DNA of 38,954 bases from Verrucomicrobiota bacterium (GCA_019239825.1 JAFAZK010000320.1:1-38954); one strand, 5' to 3'. Shown: positions 16,271 through 26,337, numbered from the stretch's first letter. Notes: generated by a model not told the origin, from the sequence alone. Made by a program: numbers and translations.

Positions 16271-16672
16271 ATGAAAACAGCATCTGAAGAAGTGTTGGAC
16301 TTGATTTTCTTAAGCGAATCGAGTGGTCAAACGCTTTGTGCGGGCGCGGAACTCGGCGTGTTCGACCATTTGAGCCAGGGCAAAGCTCGCGCCGCCGAGG
16401 AGTTGGCAGCGGAGATCGAGTTGGACCCGGGGCTACTCCACCGGCTACTGCTGGCGCTTACATCACTTGGTCTCTTGAAAGAGACCGCGGAGGGCGGTTT
16501 CACCTTGACGGAACGCGGCGTTTTTTTGCGCAGCGATGTAGTCGGTTCCCTTCGATACCTGGCGATGTTGGAGGGTGGCCTAGAGTATCGGGCGATCTGG
16601 GAACGTGTTCCCCTGTCTATCAAGGACGCATCTCTCTGCACCAAGGTCAGACAGCTCAGCGGATCGATCTGA
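16271..16672 (+). pseudogene. Truncated O-methyltransferase (dimerisation domain only)
   Basis: 133 aa before a stop. It contains the N-terminal winged-helix dimerisation domain of class I SAM-dependent O-methyltransferases (LCAGAELGVFDHLS, LLHRLLLALTSLGLLKE, FTLTERGVFLRSDV, SLRYLAML). Family members are about 340 aa. The SAM-binding Rossmann domain (GGGxG) is absent here and in the 300 bases downstream. After IWERVPLSIKDA the sequence leaves the family pattern. It is unlikely to be an active enzyme, though a small regulatory protein cannot be excluded. Confidence 0.7.
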
Positions 16673-16981
16673 TCTCCGCTCGAAGAAACGGCTCAAAACC
16701 GGCGCGTAGCTGCTTTGAACCAGAATAACGTCCTGGGCGCGCCGAGTTTTTCGCCCTACCTTTCGGGTTAGCGTTGGCTGGGGGTCCCGCAAAGAATGCG
16801 GTCGCCGAGACTCAATATCGTGCAAGATTGAAGCAACGATTACGACTGTTTAATACAAAAACAGCTATATCAGCTCAATCTGTGGTTGGTTCAGCTCAAA
16901 ACGCAAGCGAAACAGGGAAGGTTAGCCGGTGGCATAGCGCCTCGTCTGCGTAGGCTTCTCTTAGCGAGAAGCTATCGAAGA
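16673..16981. other. Region between truncated O-methyltransferase and hybrid kinase
   Basis: No gene, repeat or convincing remnant of the missing methyltransferase half was found. It presumably contains the promoter of the hybrid kinase. Confidence 0.5.
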
Positions 16982-19900
16982 ATGATCGAGTTTTTCGGAT
17001 TTCTTGTTTTAGTTTTGACGGCCAACCTTGTCGACGCAAGCGTACCAGAGTTCGGGCATCCGCTTTTCCGAACTTTTACCGCTCACAACTATGGGGACGC
17101 ATACGAAATATATGCGGTAACCCAGGATGGGGAAGGTCGGATGCTGTTTGGTTGCCAAGATGCCATTTTGGCATTCGACAACAATCGCTGGGAAACGATT
17201 CCCGCACCGGAAACAGGGTATATCAGATGGTTAGCCGTTGATAGCCAAGGATTAGTCTGGTTCGGGAGTAGCACTCAAATCGGCTACCTGGCCAGCATCG
17301 ATGGCAAATATCGTTTAATTAAGGTCTACAGCGGCTCATTTGGCGCACACTCCCGGGCCGTTCTGACCGGTGGACGCCTGGTTTTGAGTACGGAAAGCGG
17401 CCTATTTATTTACGAGAACGGACATATTTCTCAACAGCCCTGGGCAACAGATCTCATGGACCCGTTATCGCTAGCGCTTTTTCATGGCAAAATTTGTATC
17501 GGAGACCGGAACGGTTCCATCTATGAGTTCGACGGAAATCGATTTAACAAAATCGTGGAAGCTGCCCTGAGCAACGCTGGCGTCATTCGAGCCCTGGTGG
17601 ATTGTCCAATCGGCGATGGGCTCGTTGTTAGGTCGGCGGGAATCTTTGAGAAGACTAACGCGACACTGGTACCATGGAAAACCGATATCGATGCATTGCT
17701 AAAAGATTCGGTGATATTCCAAGCCAAATGGATTCTCAACAAGTATCTGGCCGTCTTGGTCCAAAATAGCGGCGTTTATCTGCTCGACCAGGAAGGTCAC
17801 TTGGTAGAAAGCTTCACGATTAGCAGTGGCTTGCCGGACGCTGGCTTTGAAGCAACTGGCGAAGATAGCGATGGAGGCCTTTGGGTTTGTACAGATACCG
17901 AGATCACCCGGATCCAGTGCGGAGCTGGGTATACCGAGTTTGACCACGAATCGGGATTGCCGAGAGGCTTTGTCAATATCGTAGCCGGATATCAGGGAAA
18001 AGTGTACGCGGCGACCCAACATGGCCTCTACGTCCTCAAAGCGAGCGAACAGGTGTCTCAACCCGCCCATTTCGTTCGGGTTGGCGATCTGAACGACCGC
18101 TTCTTTGGACTGTCGGTTAACGCCTCGACGGTCTACGCTATTAGTGAAGCTGGAGCTTACTCTTTCGATCCCGCGACCGCTAGATTGACTCGAATCGGAT
18201 CGGACGGGGGCGCGATCCTTCCTTCGAAGATTGATCCTAGACGGGTTTTTCTTACTACCCTAGCCGGCCTGGAGTCGATTTATAGCTCTGACGGTCAGGC
18301 GCGTTCCGAAGGCTTGCTTTCCCAACTGCCTTACTTTTTCCAGGGTATAGCCGAGGATGAAAACGGTGACCTGTTTCTTTGTGCGGAAAACGAAGGCTTT
18401 TATAGGATTCAATTGAAGAAGGGTGCAGAGCCCTTATTCCGCGACGCCAAGATAGAGCGATTGTTGGCTATACCTAACAATAAGCCGCCAATCGGTGAAG
18501 GCCCAATTTGCCGGTGGCAAGGACAAATTTTGTTTGTTGGAGATGACCGAGTTTGGAAACTACCAGCGGACAAAGATCGATTGGAACCCTTTGAGTTGGC
18601 CGCAAAGAGTTTGCCTGGACGAAAAATTAAGAGATTGGAGCCCAGTCAACTGACAGAGGATTATATCTGGGTCAGCAGTCGTCCTCCCAATGCCGGGCCG
18701 GAGACAGGTTTTGAGGTGGGCAGGCTCTACCGGTCGGGAGTCTACCAACCCCTTTCTCATGCGGTTTCGTATCCTTTAGGTGAGATAAATAGTATCTGGG
18801 ACGAAAACGTTGATGGCGAACCGGTGGCATGGATCGCCGGAGACTATGGGCTCATGCGCGTCCTTCTGAATCGACCCGCGTTTAGCAAAAGAAGGTTCGA
18901 GCTCTATCCAAGCCAAATTGTAACCAGTGATGGAGTCCCGATATTTAATCAGGATGGCAAAGAGTTAAGGCTGAAATACGATGACCGGGACTTTCAAATT
19001 CGTTTCGGTACCGACCATTTCAGTGTTGGCGACGAGATTTACTATGAGGCCAGGCTAGAAGGGAAAATCAATCATCGGTCACCAGTGACAACCTCGACAG
19101 TTTGGTGGTCAGGAGCGCTGAATGAAGGGCGCTATCTGCTTCACGTGCAAGCTAAAGATAGCGACGGCGTCTACAGCAACGAATATACCCTTGCTTTCAC
19201 GATCAACCCGCCTTGGTATCGGACTCTCTGGATGGAGATGGCCGTAGGACTTTTGGTCATTCTTGCCATTTATGTCTTTAACCGCTGGCGGACGTGGCAA
19301 ATGCGATTGCGGCAACGTGAGCTGATGCAAACCATCGACCTGCGCACGCGAGAACTGCGGCAAAATGAAATCGAACTTCGGAATGCCAAAGAGCACGCAG
19401 AAACGGCGAATCGGGCGAAAACCGCTTTTCTCGCCAACATGAGCCACGAACTGCGGACGCCTATCAATAGTATCCTTGGCTATACCCAGATACTGCTTCG
19501 GCGCATGGATCGCTTTGATTACGAAAGAGCGAAATTAAAGACGATCTTTTCTAGCAGCGAACATCTACTCGAAATGATCAATGAAGTGCTGGATCTCTCC
19601 AGCGTCGAGTCAGGAAAAGTGTCGGTCGCGCTTCGAGCGTTGGAGCTGCCCAAATTTATCGCGGGAATTGTGGACGAGTTTCAGCTTCGAGCCGCTCGCA
19701 GCAATTTGAGTTTTATTCACGAAATCGGGGCTGATCTTCCCCAATGGATCGAAACGGATCCTCTCCGGCTAAGGCAGGTGTTATACAATCTGCTCGGGAA
19801 CGCCATGAAGTTCACGACTCAGGGGGAGGTTGCCTTTAGAGTCTGCGCGCATGCGGAACGAATCCGTTTTGAAGTGAAGGATACCGGAAAAGGAATCCCA

Positions 19901-20545
19901 GAGGAGGATCTGCCTTCAATCTTCAAGCCATTCTACCAAGCAAGCAACAACCAGCTAATCGGACAAGGGGTGGGATTGGGATTGCATATTAGCAAGCAAA
20001 TCGTGGAATTGCTTGGCGGCGAAATCAGCATCGAAAGCGAGCTGGGTCATGGCAGTACTTTCCGTTTTGAAATCCCAAGACGAGATGCGGACCCGGTTAG
20101 TCTTGCTGCGCCCGCGCCGCAGATCAGGAATTACGAAGGTCCGCGCCGAAAGATCTTGGTGGTCGATGACGAGCCACTTAATCGCTCAATGTTGATCGAG
20201 CTTCTTTCGACGGTTGGCTTTGAAGCAACTGAGGCGGAGTCCCCGAAAAAAGCGTTTTCTCTGATTAAGCAAGGATTTGATGCAGTTATCTCAGATATAA
20301 GAATGCCTGGCTATGATGGACATCAATTCTGCCGGAATCTCAGATCGGCTGCAGAGACGAAAGATCTAATCGTCATTGCTTCCTCGGCCAGTGTGTTCGC
20401 CGACGATCAGCGTCTGGCTTTTGACGCTGGATTTACCGATTTCGTGCCAAAACCGGTGATGGAAGAAGAATTGTTTGGGGTCTTGGAGAAACATTTAAAA
20501 CTAAAATGGATCTATGTTCCTGGGGAGCCTCCCAATAGCCCTTGA
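16982..20545 (+). CDS. Hybrid two-component sensor: beta-propeller, Y_Y_Y, HisKA, HATPase, receiver
   Basis: 1187 aa from ATG 16982, which opens a signal peptide ([19 protein letters not shown]); the open frame extends upstream to a TTG at 16886 but without a hydrophobic start. Order: periplasmic reg_prop-like propeller blades (about 25-640), Y_Y_Y domain (about 670-745, [20 protein letters not shown]), one membrane helix (about 752-770), coiled coil, HisKA with H822 ([19 protein letters not shown]), HATPase ([31 protein letters not shown]), and receiver with D1105 ([10 protein letters not shown]). Propeller hybrids often sense glycans and control their use. This one has no DNA-binding output domain, so it needs a partner. 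The mannosidase follows on the same strand. Confidence 0.93.
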   Translation: MIEFFGFLVLVLTANLVDASVPEFGHPLFRTFTAHNYGDAYEIYAVTQDGEGRMLFGCQDAILAFDNNRWETIPAPETGYIRWLAVDSQGLVWFGSSTQIGYLASIDGKYRLIKVYSGSFGAHSRAVLTGGRLVLSTESGLFIYENGHISQQPWATDLMDPLSLALFHGKICIGDRNGSIYEFDGNRFNKIVEAALSNAGVIRALVDCPIGDGLVVRSAGIFEKTNATLVPWKTDIDALLKDSVIFQAKWILNKYLAVLVQNSGVYLLDQEGHLVESFTISSGLPDAGFEATGEDSDGGLWVCTDTEITRIQCGAGYTEFDHESGLPRGFVNIVAGYQGKVYAATQHGLYVLKASEQVSQPAHFVRVGDLNDRFFGLSVNASTVYAISEAGAYSFDPATARLTRIGSDGGAILPSKIDPRRVFLTTLAGLESIYSSDGQARSEGLLSQLPYFFQGIAEDENGDLFLCAENEGFYRIQLKKGAEPLFRDAKIERLLAIPNNKPPIGEGPICRWQGQILFVGDDRVWKLPADKDRLEPFELAAKSLPGRKIKRLEPSQLTEDYIWVSSRPPNAGPETGFEVGRLYRSGVYQPLSHAVSYPLGEINSIWDENVDGEPVAWIAGDYGLMRVLLNRPAFSKRRFELYPSQIVTSDGVPIFNQDGKELRLKYDDRDFQIRFGTDHFSVGDEIYYEARLEGKINHRSPVTTSTVWWSGALNEGRYLLHVQAKDSDGVYSNEYTLAFTINPPWYRTLWMEMAVGLLVILAIYVFNRWRTWQMRLRQRELMQTIDLRTRELRQNEIELRNAKEHAETANRAKTAFLANMSHELRTPINSILGYTQILLRRMDRFDYERAKLKTIFSSSEHLLEMINEVLDLSSVESGKVSVALRALELPKFIAGIVDEFQLRAARSNLSFIHEIGADLPQWIETDPLRLRQVLYNLLGNAMKFTTQGEVAFRVCAHAERIRFEVKDTGKGIPEEDLPSIFKPFYQASNNQLIGQGVGLGLHISKQIVELLGGEISIESELGHGSTFRFEIPRRDADPVSLAAPAPQIRNYEGPRRKILVVDDEPLNRSMLIELLSTVGFEATEAESPKKAFSLIKQGFDAVISDIRMPGYDGHQFCRNLRSAAETKDLIVIASSASVFADDQRLAFDAGFTDFVPKPVMEEELFGVLEKHLKLKWIYVPGEPPNSP

Positions 20546-20580
20546 ACGCGACTAACGTCTTTGGGTGCGAAGTGAAAGGT

Positions 20581-20696
20581 GGATGCAGCGTAGCCGCATC
20601 CAATTTATCTGCGTCCATCTGCGGTTCGTTTTGGTTTCTCGACTTTATTCGTGTCCATTCGCGGTTGTTTTCTTCTCTTCGCGGTTGCGCTTTAGG
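20581..20696. repeat. ATCTGCGTCCATCTGCGGTT repeat region
   Basis: It starts with a GGATGC...GCATCC hairpin (20581-20601). Then come ATCTGCGTCCATCTGCGGTT and ATTCGTGTCCATTCGCGGTT. Both motifs recur after the mannosidase at 24043-24290, the first inverted and the second direct, so the gene is flanked by the same repeat family. Confidence 0.65.
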
Positions 20697-20704
20697 CGCG
20701 TGAC

Positions 20705-23700
20705 GTGAAATCTTTTTCGGTCGTGAATCGTTCTGATCCCTTACAGCAATCGTTAAAGCGCCTCTCGAATCGTTTATTGGAGCTCGGTGCGTGGCGTGAC
20801 CGAGATTGGAACCTGATCCCGGATGGTGAATTTCGGGTTCGCGCGGACGCTGTGTGGCAACCAATCCGACTTGGAGACCCTTGGCCGATCCAGAATACTC
20901 CCATCGAATTTCGATTCAGCGCCGTGATCCCGAAGACTTGGGCTGGATCGCCGGTTTATTGCCGGTTTCGTTTGGGCGGTGAAGCTCTCCTCTTTCTAAA
21001 TGACCAGCCGCTGGCCGGACTTAACCCCTTTCACGAAGAACACTCCGTACTGATCGAAGCGGGTGGGGGAGAAACCTTGCGCTTTAGTGCACAAGCGGTT
21101 TCTCATGGACTGTTTGGGACGCCGAGCACCCGGCCTTGTGTGGATCTGGCAGCCGTAGTAGTGCCCGAGACCGAGGTCCGTTTCCTTTATGACGATCTGG
21201 CGGCCGTATTAGACACGGCGCGTTATCACTATCTCAAGGGTCGGTACACGTTGGTCGAATTGCTGGTAGACCTGATGCATCGGGCATTTGTCAAAATTTC
21301 TCTTCCTAGAAACGATACCGAGCGCTACTTGGCGCGCGTTGCTGCGACTTCGCAAAGTCGTTCAGCCGAGAACTTCTATGGGAACGAAGAGAGTTTGGCA
21401 TCCCTTTGGGAACGATGGGAGTTCCCTTCAAAACCATCTCCACTCGCCCCGGAACAACTACACCGCATCCGCCAAGTCAGAGAACAGGTTCGTAAGGATC
21501 TAGCCGAGACTAGGAGCCGGTTCCCGGCCGATGGCCGTGTTTGGCTGACAGGGCATGCCCATATCGACTTAGCCTGGCTTTGGCCTCTGGAAGAGACTCG
21601 GAGAAAAGCCCGTCGTACCTTCTACACCGTGACCGGTTTGATCGACCGGTACCCGGAGTTTCATTTCAATCAGTCCAGCGCCCAGGTCTATTCTTGGATC
21701 GAGCAAGATGATCCCGCGCTTTTCGAGAAGATCCGGACACAGGTGAAGGCCGGTCGTTGGGAACCGATTGGCGGGATGTGGGTTGAACCCGACGGCAATC
21801 TTTTGTCGGGTGAATCCTGGGTTCGTCAGCTTTTGCTGGGACAACGCTACTTTGAGAGCCGGTTCGGCCGCCGGGTCAACGTGGCCTGGCTGCCTGATTC
21901 GTTCGGGTTTAACGGAAGCTTGCCTCAGCTTTTGGTTTCTGCCGGTATTCCCTTTTTCTTCACTCACAAGCTGAGTTGGAGCGAGCGAAATCCCTTTCCT
22001 TACAACCTCTATTGGTGGGAAGGGATCGACGGAACGAGAGTGTTGGCTCACAGCTTCAATAATCCTGAGACCGGTTACAATGCGCGCCTAACCGCGCCGG
22101 AGCTCGGTGAAACCTGGCAGAATTTTCTTGGGAAACGGATCCATGACACCACGCTTCTATCTTTCGGATATGGAGATGGCGGTGGCGGCCCCACTGAAGA
22201 AATGCTGGAGCGATATTCTCGCTTGCGAGCCTGTCCAGGCCTGCCGGATCTAAAGATGGGGTTAGTTGCCGATTTCTACGAACAGATCCCAACGGCTCAC
22301 TCCGTTCCCGGCGATCACAGCGCTCCCGGCTTGCCCGACGTAGCCTCCCGGCCTGCCCGAAGTAGCCTCCCGGAGCCTAAGCGACAGGGCGAAGTCGGGA
22401 TTCTAAACGACGGGGCGAAGTCGGGCGTCCCAACCTGGGTGGGAGAACAATACCTCGAGTATCATCGGGCAACATTCACCACTCAGGCGAAAGTGAAATT
22501 GCTCCACCGGCAATTGGAACACGCGCTGGTTGAAGCGGAAACGGCAGCCGCAGTGGCGTTTGTTTGGGAGGGTCGGAGCTACCCTGCCGAACGGTTAGCA
22601 TCTCTTTGGCAAACCCTGCTGCTTCACCAGTTTCATGACATCCTGCCGGGCTCAAGCATTCACTCTGTCTATGATGCGGCGCATCAACAGCTAACCGCGG
22701 CGTTGGAGGAAGCTGGTAGGCTGCGAGAAGATTCGTTGCGTCGGTCACAGCCGGGGTACGCGGTTTGGAACTTGCAACTTCGCGATCGGCCATTCTTTGC
22801 CGAGTTAACGCGAGCGGGTGATAAGGCTCCCTCGGTGTTCAGCATTGAATCGCGTCAATTGTTAACTCAGCAACTAGGTGACGGTGGTCTGTTGCTCGCC
22901 GACTCCGGCGCAACTGTTCCTGCACTGAGCGCTGTTGCCCTTCGGTCGGAAAGTGGAGCGACCTCGCCGGCCAAGCCGCTTCTTAGGGTTACATCGCGCC
23001 AAATCGAAAACCAGGACTTAAGGATCAGGCTCAACCAGGACGGCACCGTGGAGTCAATCTATGACAAAACTTTCGAGCGTGAGGTGTTGGCTGGTCGCGG
23101 TAATCAACTTTGGTTGTTTACAGATATTCCTCGGCAGTTTGATGCCTGGGATATCGACGAAACCTATATCGACGAGGGCACGGAACTGTTAGCCGCGGCT
23201 GAACCGGAAATCACTGAACAGGGTCCGATTCGGGCAGCATTGAGGCTGGTCCGCCGTTTTGAAGACATTGAGATTATTCAGGATTACCGTCTAACCGCGC
23301 ATTCTCGACGGTTTGAGATAACGACTCAAGTTAAATGGCGCGGCCGGCGCCGGCTGTTGCGTGCCATTTTTCCGTTGGCGATTCATACGCACGAAGTCTG
23401 GTCGGAGACCGCGTTTGGAGCGGTAGCCCGGCCGACTCATCGCAACACGCCGTGGGATCAGGCTCGCTTCGAGATCCCGGTGCATCGCTGGGCCGATCTC
23501 AGCGAACCTGACTATGGAGTTAGTTTACTCAATAATGGGAAATACGGTTACAGTGCACATGGGAATGTGCTTGGGATCAGCCTGTTACGTGGCCCCATCT
23601 ATCCTGACCCGTACGCGGATGAAGGAGAACATGCGTTCGTATACGCACTTTATCCTCACGCCGGCGATTGGCGAAACGGGACGGTTCGGGAAGCCGAAGA

Positions 23701-24031
23701 CACGCATTCGCCGCTCAGGATTATACCAACTTCGGGATCGGGCCGACCGTCCCTCTTCCGATTTGCCGGCGAATCACTCAGGCTAGCGTCCTTAAAAAAA
23801 GCGGAAGATTCCGACGCGATTATCTTGCGGCTTTACGAAGCGCACGGTGGCCGAGGCAAAACCACCCTCGAGACTGCGATCCCGCTGCAAAAGGCAGTCG
23901 TTGTCAATATCCTGGAAGATGAGACCCAGGAATTAGCGATAACAGACGAACGCCGAATCACTTTCGAGTTCAAGCCGTTCCAAGTGATCTCCTTGAAGCT
24001 AACCTTTCAACCGCGAATGCACGCGAATTGA
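20705..24031 (+). CDS. Alpha-mannosidase, GH38
   Basis: 1108 aa from GTG 20705. An N-terminal jelly-roll-like region precedes the GH38 catalytic domain (about 275-650), which has the zinc site H284-A-H286-I-D288 and nucleophile D398 (AWLPDSFGFNGSLPQ). The middle domain has HQFHDILPGSSI (about 645), and C-terminal beta domains contain DNGS-like segments. It should cleave alpha-linked mannose; no signal peptide is evident, so a cytoplasmic site is likely. Residues about 529-575, between DFYEQIP and VPTWVGEQYLEYHR, are an in-frame insertion encoded by a dispersed repeat and absent from the usual family alignment. Same strand as the sensor kinase, 159 bases downstream. Confidence 0.92.
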   Translation: MKSFSVVNRSDPLQQSLKRLSNRLLELGAWRDRDWNLIPDGEFRVRADAVWQPIRLGDPWPIQNTPIEFRFSAVIPKTWAGSPVYCRFRLGGEALLFLNDQPLAGLNPFHEEHSVLIEAGGGETLRFSAQAVSHGLFGTPSTRPCVDLAAVVVPETEVRFLYDDLAAVLDTARYHYLKGRYTLVELLVDLMHRAFVKISLPRNDTERYLARVAATSQSRSAENFYGNEESLASLWERWEFPSKPSPLAPEQLHRIRQVREQVRKDLAETRSRFPADGRVWLTGHAHIDLAWLWPLEETRRKARRTFYTVTGLIDRYPEFHFNQSSAQVYSWIEQDDPALFEKIRTQVKAGRWEPIGGMWVEPDGNLLSGESWVRQLLLGQRYFESRFGRRVNVAWLPDSFGFNGSLPQLLVSAGIPFFFTHKLSWSERNPFPYNLYWWEGIDGTRVLAHSFNNPETGYNARLTAPELGETWQNFLGKRIHDTTLLSFGYGDGGGGPTEEMLERYSRLRACPGLPDLKMGLVADFYEQIPTAHSVPGDHSAPGLPDVASRPARSSLPEPKRQGEVGILNDGAKSGVPTWVGEQYLEYHRATFTTQAKVKLLHRQLEHALVEAETAAAVAFVWEGRSYPAERLASLWQTLLLHQFHDILPGSSIHSVYDAAHQQLTAALEEAGRLREDSLRRSQPGYAVWNLQLRDRPFFAELTRAGDKAPSVFSIESRQLLTQQLGDGGLLLADSGATVPALSAVALRSESGATSPAKPLLRVTSRQIENQDLRIRLNQDGTVESIYDKTFEREVLAGRGNQLWLFTDIPRQFDAWDIDETYIDEGTELLAAAEPEITEQGPIRAALRLVRRFEDIEIIQDYRLTAHSRRFEITTQVKWRGRRRLLRAIFPLAIHTHEVWSETAFGAVARPTHRNTPWDQARFEIPVHRWADLSEPDYGVSLLNNGKYGYSAHGNVLGISLLRGPIYPDPYADEGEHAFVYALYPHAGDWRNGTVREAEDTHSPLRIIPTSGSGRPSLFRFAGESLRLASLKKAEDSDAIILRLYEAHGGRGKTTLETAIPLQKAVVVNILEDETQELAITDERRITFEFKPFQVISLKLTFQPRMHAN
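22322..22426 (+). repeat. Dispersed repeat inserted in frame inside the mannosidase gene
   Basis: A 22-base tandem (CTCCCGGCTTGCCCGACGTA, then CTCCCGGCCTGCCCGAAGTA) runs into CGGAGCCTAAGCGACAGGGC GAAGTCGGG and a second shorter GACGGGGCGAAGTCGGG unit. The same unit is intergenic at 3159-3230 and 8394-8431. The length keeps the reading frame and contributes a Pro/Ser/Arg-rich loop. Confidence 0.8.
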
Positions 24032-24042
24032 CACGGAACGGG

Positions 24043-24290
24043 GAAGAAACAACCGCAGATGGACGCAGATTTACGCGGATAATAGGGGCAGCCGGTAATA
24101 GGCACTAATGAACCTGCTGTCTGTCGCGCTTTACCGCCAAGCGATTATACATAATGGCCCAGGGCCAAACGCCACGGTCCGACGCTTAGCAAGCGTGGCA
24201 TTTTTTAGGGTCAATTCGTGTCCATTCGCGGTCTGGCGGTAGATCTGCGTCTATCTGCGTTCATCTGCGGTTGGGTTTTCTCTTCGCGAT
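24043..24290. repeat. Copies of the ATCTGCG / TTCGTGTCCATTCGCGG repeats
   Basis: AACCGCAGATGGACGCAGAT at 24048 is the inverse of the motif before the mannosidase. TTCGTGTCCATTCGCGGT (24216) and TCTGCGTCTATCTGCGTTCA (24244) are direct copies. The 416-base gap between the convergent mannosidase and enoyl-CoA hydratase genes also holds a terminator and a half palindrome but no gene. Confidence 0.6.
24171..24206 (+). terminator. Rho-independent terminator after the mannosidase
   Basis: GCCACG (24171-24176) pairs with CGTGGC (24194-24199), with a nested ACGCTT-AGC-AAGCGT stem, followed by a run of six T. It lies 140 bases after the mannosidase stop, and the T-run orientation fits plus-strand transcription. 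Confidence 0.65.
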
Positions 24291-24318
24291 CAACTGTGCG
24301 TGGCCCACGATAGACCAA

Positions 24319-24416
24319 CGGCTCGGCGCGCTTAATGGCCTAACAACGGGAATTAAATTAGCGTCACTAGATTCTTCGCTACATCGATATAACCGTTCGG
24401 GAGCCTCGCCCCACCA
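24319..24416. repeat. Half element of palindrome family B
   Basis: CGGCTCGGCGCGC (24319-24331) and CGGGAGCCTCGCCCCACCA (24398-24416) match the right inner and right outer arms of the full element at 28094-28369. The gap is 66 bases here and 65 in the full copy, yet the gap sequences are unrelated. The left half is missing; the ATCTGCG repeat lies in its place. Confidence 0.7.
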
Positions 24417-24447
24417 GAGAGGATGCACCCCTCCTAGCTCCTGTCTT

Positions 24448-25221
24448 TCACGAGTGTGCTTCCACAAACTTGTTCAATGCCTCTCGCGTAGCCGCGGTAG
24501 GCACCATTTTAGCGAACGCTTCCGCTTCGATGGCTAGACCTTCATCGATCGTCGCATTTAAACCCCGGTGAACTGCGTGTAGACAGACCGCTACTGCTTC
24601 GGGTGCGAATTGGGCAACTTTTGAGCCGAGCTCGACGGCTTCATCGAGAAGCTTTTCCTTATCAACGATGGCGTTGATCAATCCCGCTTCTTTCGCCTCG
24701 ACCGCGGTAATCGGTTCGCCGGTAAGAATCATCCTTAACGCACGTTTCCGGCCAATTAGTCTAGGTAACCGCTGAGTACCTCCAAAACAGGGAGGTATTC
24801 CGATAGCGATTTCTGCCTTGGAAAACCTCGCCTCGGGGACAGCAAGTGAAAGATGGGTGGCCTCCACGATTTCACATCCGCCGCCATAGGCTAGCCCGTT
24901 CACCGCTGCGATTACTGGCTTCGAGAAATTCTCGATTCGCTTCGTCATGTTTTGCCCGCGTCGTACAAATCGACGGTGCACAATCTGCGTACCCAGTTTT
25001 ACGTCTTGGGAGAATTCATGGATGTCCGCTCCCGCACTGAAAGCGCGGCCGGACCCAGTTAGAACCACCGCCCGGATCTGGTCTTCCTGTTCGATTTGGT
25101 CCAATGTCTGAACGATCGAATCCACCAACTCATAATTGAGCGCATTGAGCTTAGCCGGACGTTCCAAGGTGAGAATTGCTACCGGTCCACGATCGCTACG
25201 GGAGAGAACGCTGGTATTCAT
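24448..25221 (-). CDS. Enoyl-CoA hydratase/isomerase
   Basis: 257 aa from ATG 25221 (an in-frame ATG at 25254 would extend into a palindrome arm and precede the conserved start). Crotonase fold: oxyanion-hole motif SAGADIHEF, the helix segment NGLAYGGGCEIVEA with the first catalytic Glu, and FSKAEIAIGIPPCFGGTQRL with the second Glu. Both acidic residues of classical hydratases are present, so trans-2-enoyl-CoA hydration in beta-oxidation is the first guess. Isomerase or other crotonase activity is possible. No other fatty-acid gene adjoins it. Confidence 0.92.
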   Translation of the reverse strand: MNTSVLSRSDRGPVAILTLERPAKLNALNYELVDSIVQTLDQIEQEDQIRAVVLTGSGRAFSAGADIHEFSQDVKLGTQIVHRRFVRRGQNMTKRIENFSKPVIAAVNGLAYGGGCEIVEATHLSLAVPEARFSKAEIAIGIPPCFGGTQRLPRLIGRKRALRMILTGEPITAVEAKEAGLINAIVDKEKLLDEAVELGSKVAQFAPEAVAVCLHAVHRGLNATIDEGLAIEAEAFAKMVPTAATREALNKFVEAHS

Positions 25222-25612
25222 AACGGATACAGATACAGGAGCTAGGAGGCACAATCTAGGAGGGTGTGTTCGTGGCCTGTGACTGGAGGAGAGCCGCTTT
25301 TCCGCATCGGTTAAGAATCCGACGAAATTCTTCCCAACGCGAGTCCAACCGGAAAATGTGAAAGCAGGCGGCTCCCGAGAACGTCTCTAGCGCATGCATT
25401 GTTCCACCGTTCCGTTGGCTAAAAGCTTTGACTCCGGCATCACTGGAGAACTGCAGCAGCACGTAGAGACGTTCGCGGGAGCCGCCTGCTTTCGTGGGCA
25501 CCTCGACCGCAGCCCAAATACCAGATATCAACGGGTCCTGTACAACGCTGCAAAGCGGCTCCCCTCCAGTCTAACAGCGCTTCGCGCCTCCTTCTCCGCC
25601 GATACACCGTCA
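25222..25612. repeat. Long imperfect palindrome, family A copy 2
   Basis: Outer arms GACTGGAGGAGAGCCGCTTT (25281-25300) and AAAGCGGCTCCCCTCCAGTC (25552-25571). Inner arms of 30 bases (25360-25389 and 25464-25493) have one mismatch around a 74-base loop. Cores sit at 25289 (one change), 25368, 25477 and 25555, with outer-inner gaps of 70 and 69 bases. Weaker complementarity continues outward (AGGAGG.../...CCTCCT and ACGG..GATAC / ..GTATC..CCGT), giving approximate limits. It lies between two minus-strand genes. Confidence 0.85.
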
Positions 25613-25625
25613 CGCCCACACGCCG

Positions 25626-26225
25626 TTACGCCTCTGGGTTCGTCACAAACTCCCGAATCTTCCCTAAAATACGTTCGTCAACATCATCCTGGGTTTCACC
25701 CGCCGCTTTGAGTTGACCCTTCGTGACCACCAACGAATGATCTCCACCTTCGACGACGTAAAGTTGGTTCGGTGCCTTCATTTGCCCGCGCACGCTTTCC
25801 AATAAATCCAGCGGACAAAGCGAGTCGCGAGTTCCCTGTACGAACAGAATCGGGGTAGCTAATTTGAGAAGCACTTCGGCCCGCATTTTTTCCGGATTGC
25901 CTCCGCCGCAGAGTGGGTAACCAAGGCAGATGACCGCTGCCACCTCTTCCTCGAGAGCGAGATGGCATCCGACTCGACCCCCCATGCTCTTACCGATTAG
26001 CACCACTGGTCCGTCGTGACCTTGTCTGGCTCGCATCAGCGCTTCCCGATGAGCCGCAATCAAGACCGGCAATGGATCCGGGCGTTTTCGACGTTCTTCC
26101 ATGTAGCGATAATCGAACGGGAAGACTGGGCCGAGGGCTTCTAACCTCTGGGCCCAACGCTGCATCCACGGATGCGTAGAGGGTGCACCCGCCCCATGTG
26201 CGAAGAGAAATATTGGAGTTCGCAT
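25626..26225 (-). CDS. Small alpha/beta hydrolase (KANL3/Tex30-like)
   Basis: 199 aa. Oxyanion strand FLFAHGAGAPSTHPWM, nucleophile elbow GKSMGGR, acid in VQGTRDSLCP and His in GGDHSLVV complete a catalytic triad. The pattern fits the short dienelactone-hydrolase-related family annotated as KANL3/Tex30 alpha/beta hydrolase-like. It is cytoplasmic, without a signal peptide, and the substrate is unknown. A 19-bp dyad lies about 95 bases upstream. Confidence 0.88.
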   Translation of the reverse strand: MRTPIFLFAHGAGAPSTHPWMQRWAQRLEALGPVFPFDYRYMEERRKRPDPLPVLIAAHREALMRARQGHDGPVVLIGKSMGGRVGCHLALEEEVAAVICLGYPLCGGGNPEKMRAEVLLKLATPILFVQGTRDSLCPLDLLESVRGQMKAPNQLYVVEGGDHSLVVTKGQLKAAGETQDDVDERILGKIREFVTNPEA

Positions 26226-26242
26226 TTAAACAAAAAGCTTTT

Positions 26243-26276
26243 GCACAGCAAGGCCACGAAGGCCACAAAGACAGAC
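26243..26276. repeat. GGCCACGAAGGCCACAAAGAC repeat
   Basis: GCACAGCAAGGCCACGAAGG followed by CCACAAAGACAGACA has the form of a dispersed intergenic repeat. A second copy is not in the window, so this rests on general resemblance to the other simple repeats here. Confidence 0.35.
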
Positions 26277-26318
26277 ATTTTGATAGAAGGAATGGAGACT
26301 AGGACGACTACACTGAGC

Positions 26319-26337
26319 TCGGTCAAACGGTGACCGA
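26319..26337. promoter_or_regulatory. 19-bp dyad TCGGTCA-N5-TGACCGA
   Basis: Perfect 7-bp inverted arms around AACGG, about 95 bases upstream of the alpha/beta hydrolase start and 105 bases after the DUF2071 stop. It could be an operator for a dimeric regulator. No regulator is assigned. Confidence 0.4.

Noticed and set aside
16886..16981. Upstream TTG start for the hybrid kinase
   Set aside because: The ATG at 16982 begins directly with a signal peptide, whereas the 32 extra residues are basic and would bury it.
24400..24447. CGGGAGCCTCGCCCC considered as part of the enoyl-CoA hydratase terminator
   Set aside because: It matches the right outer arm of the family B palindrome and has no local partner stem or T-tract.
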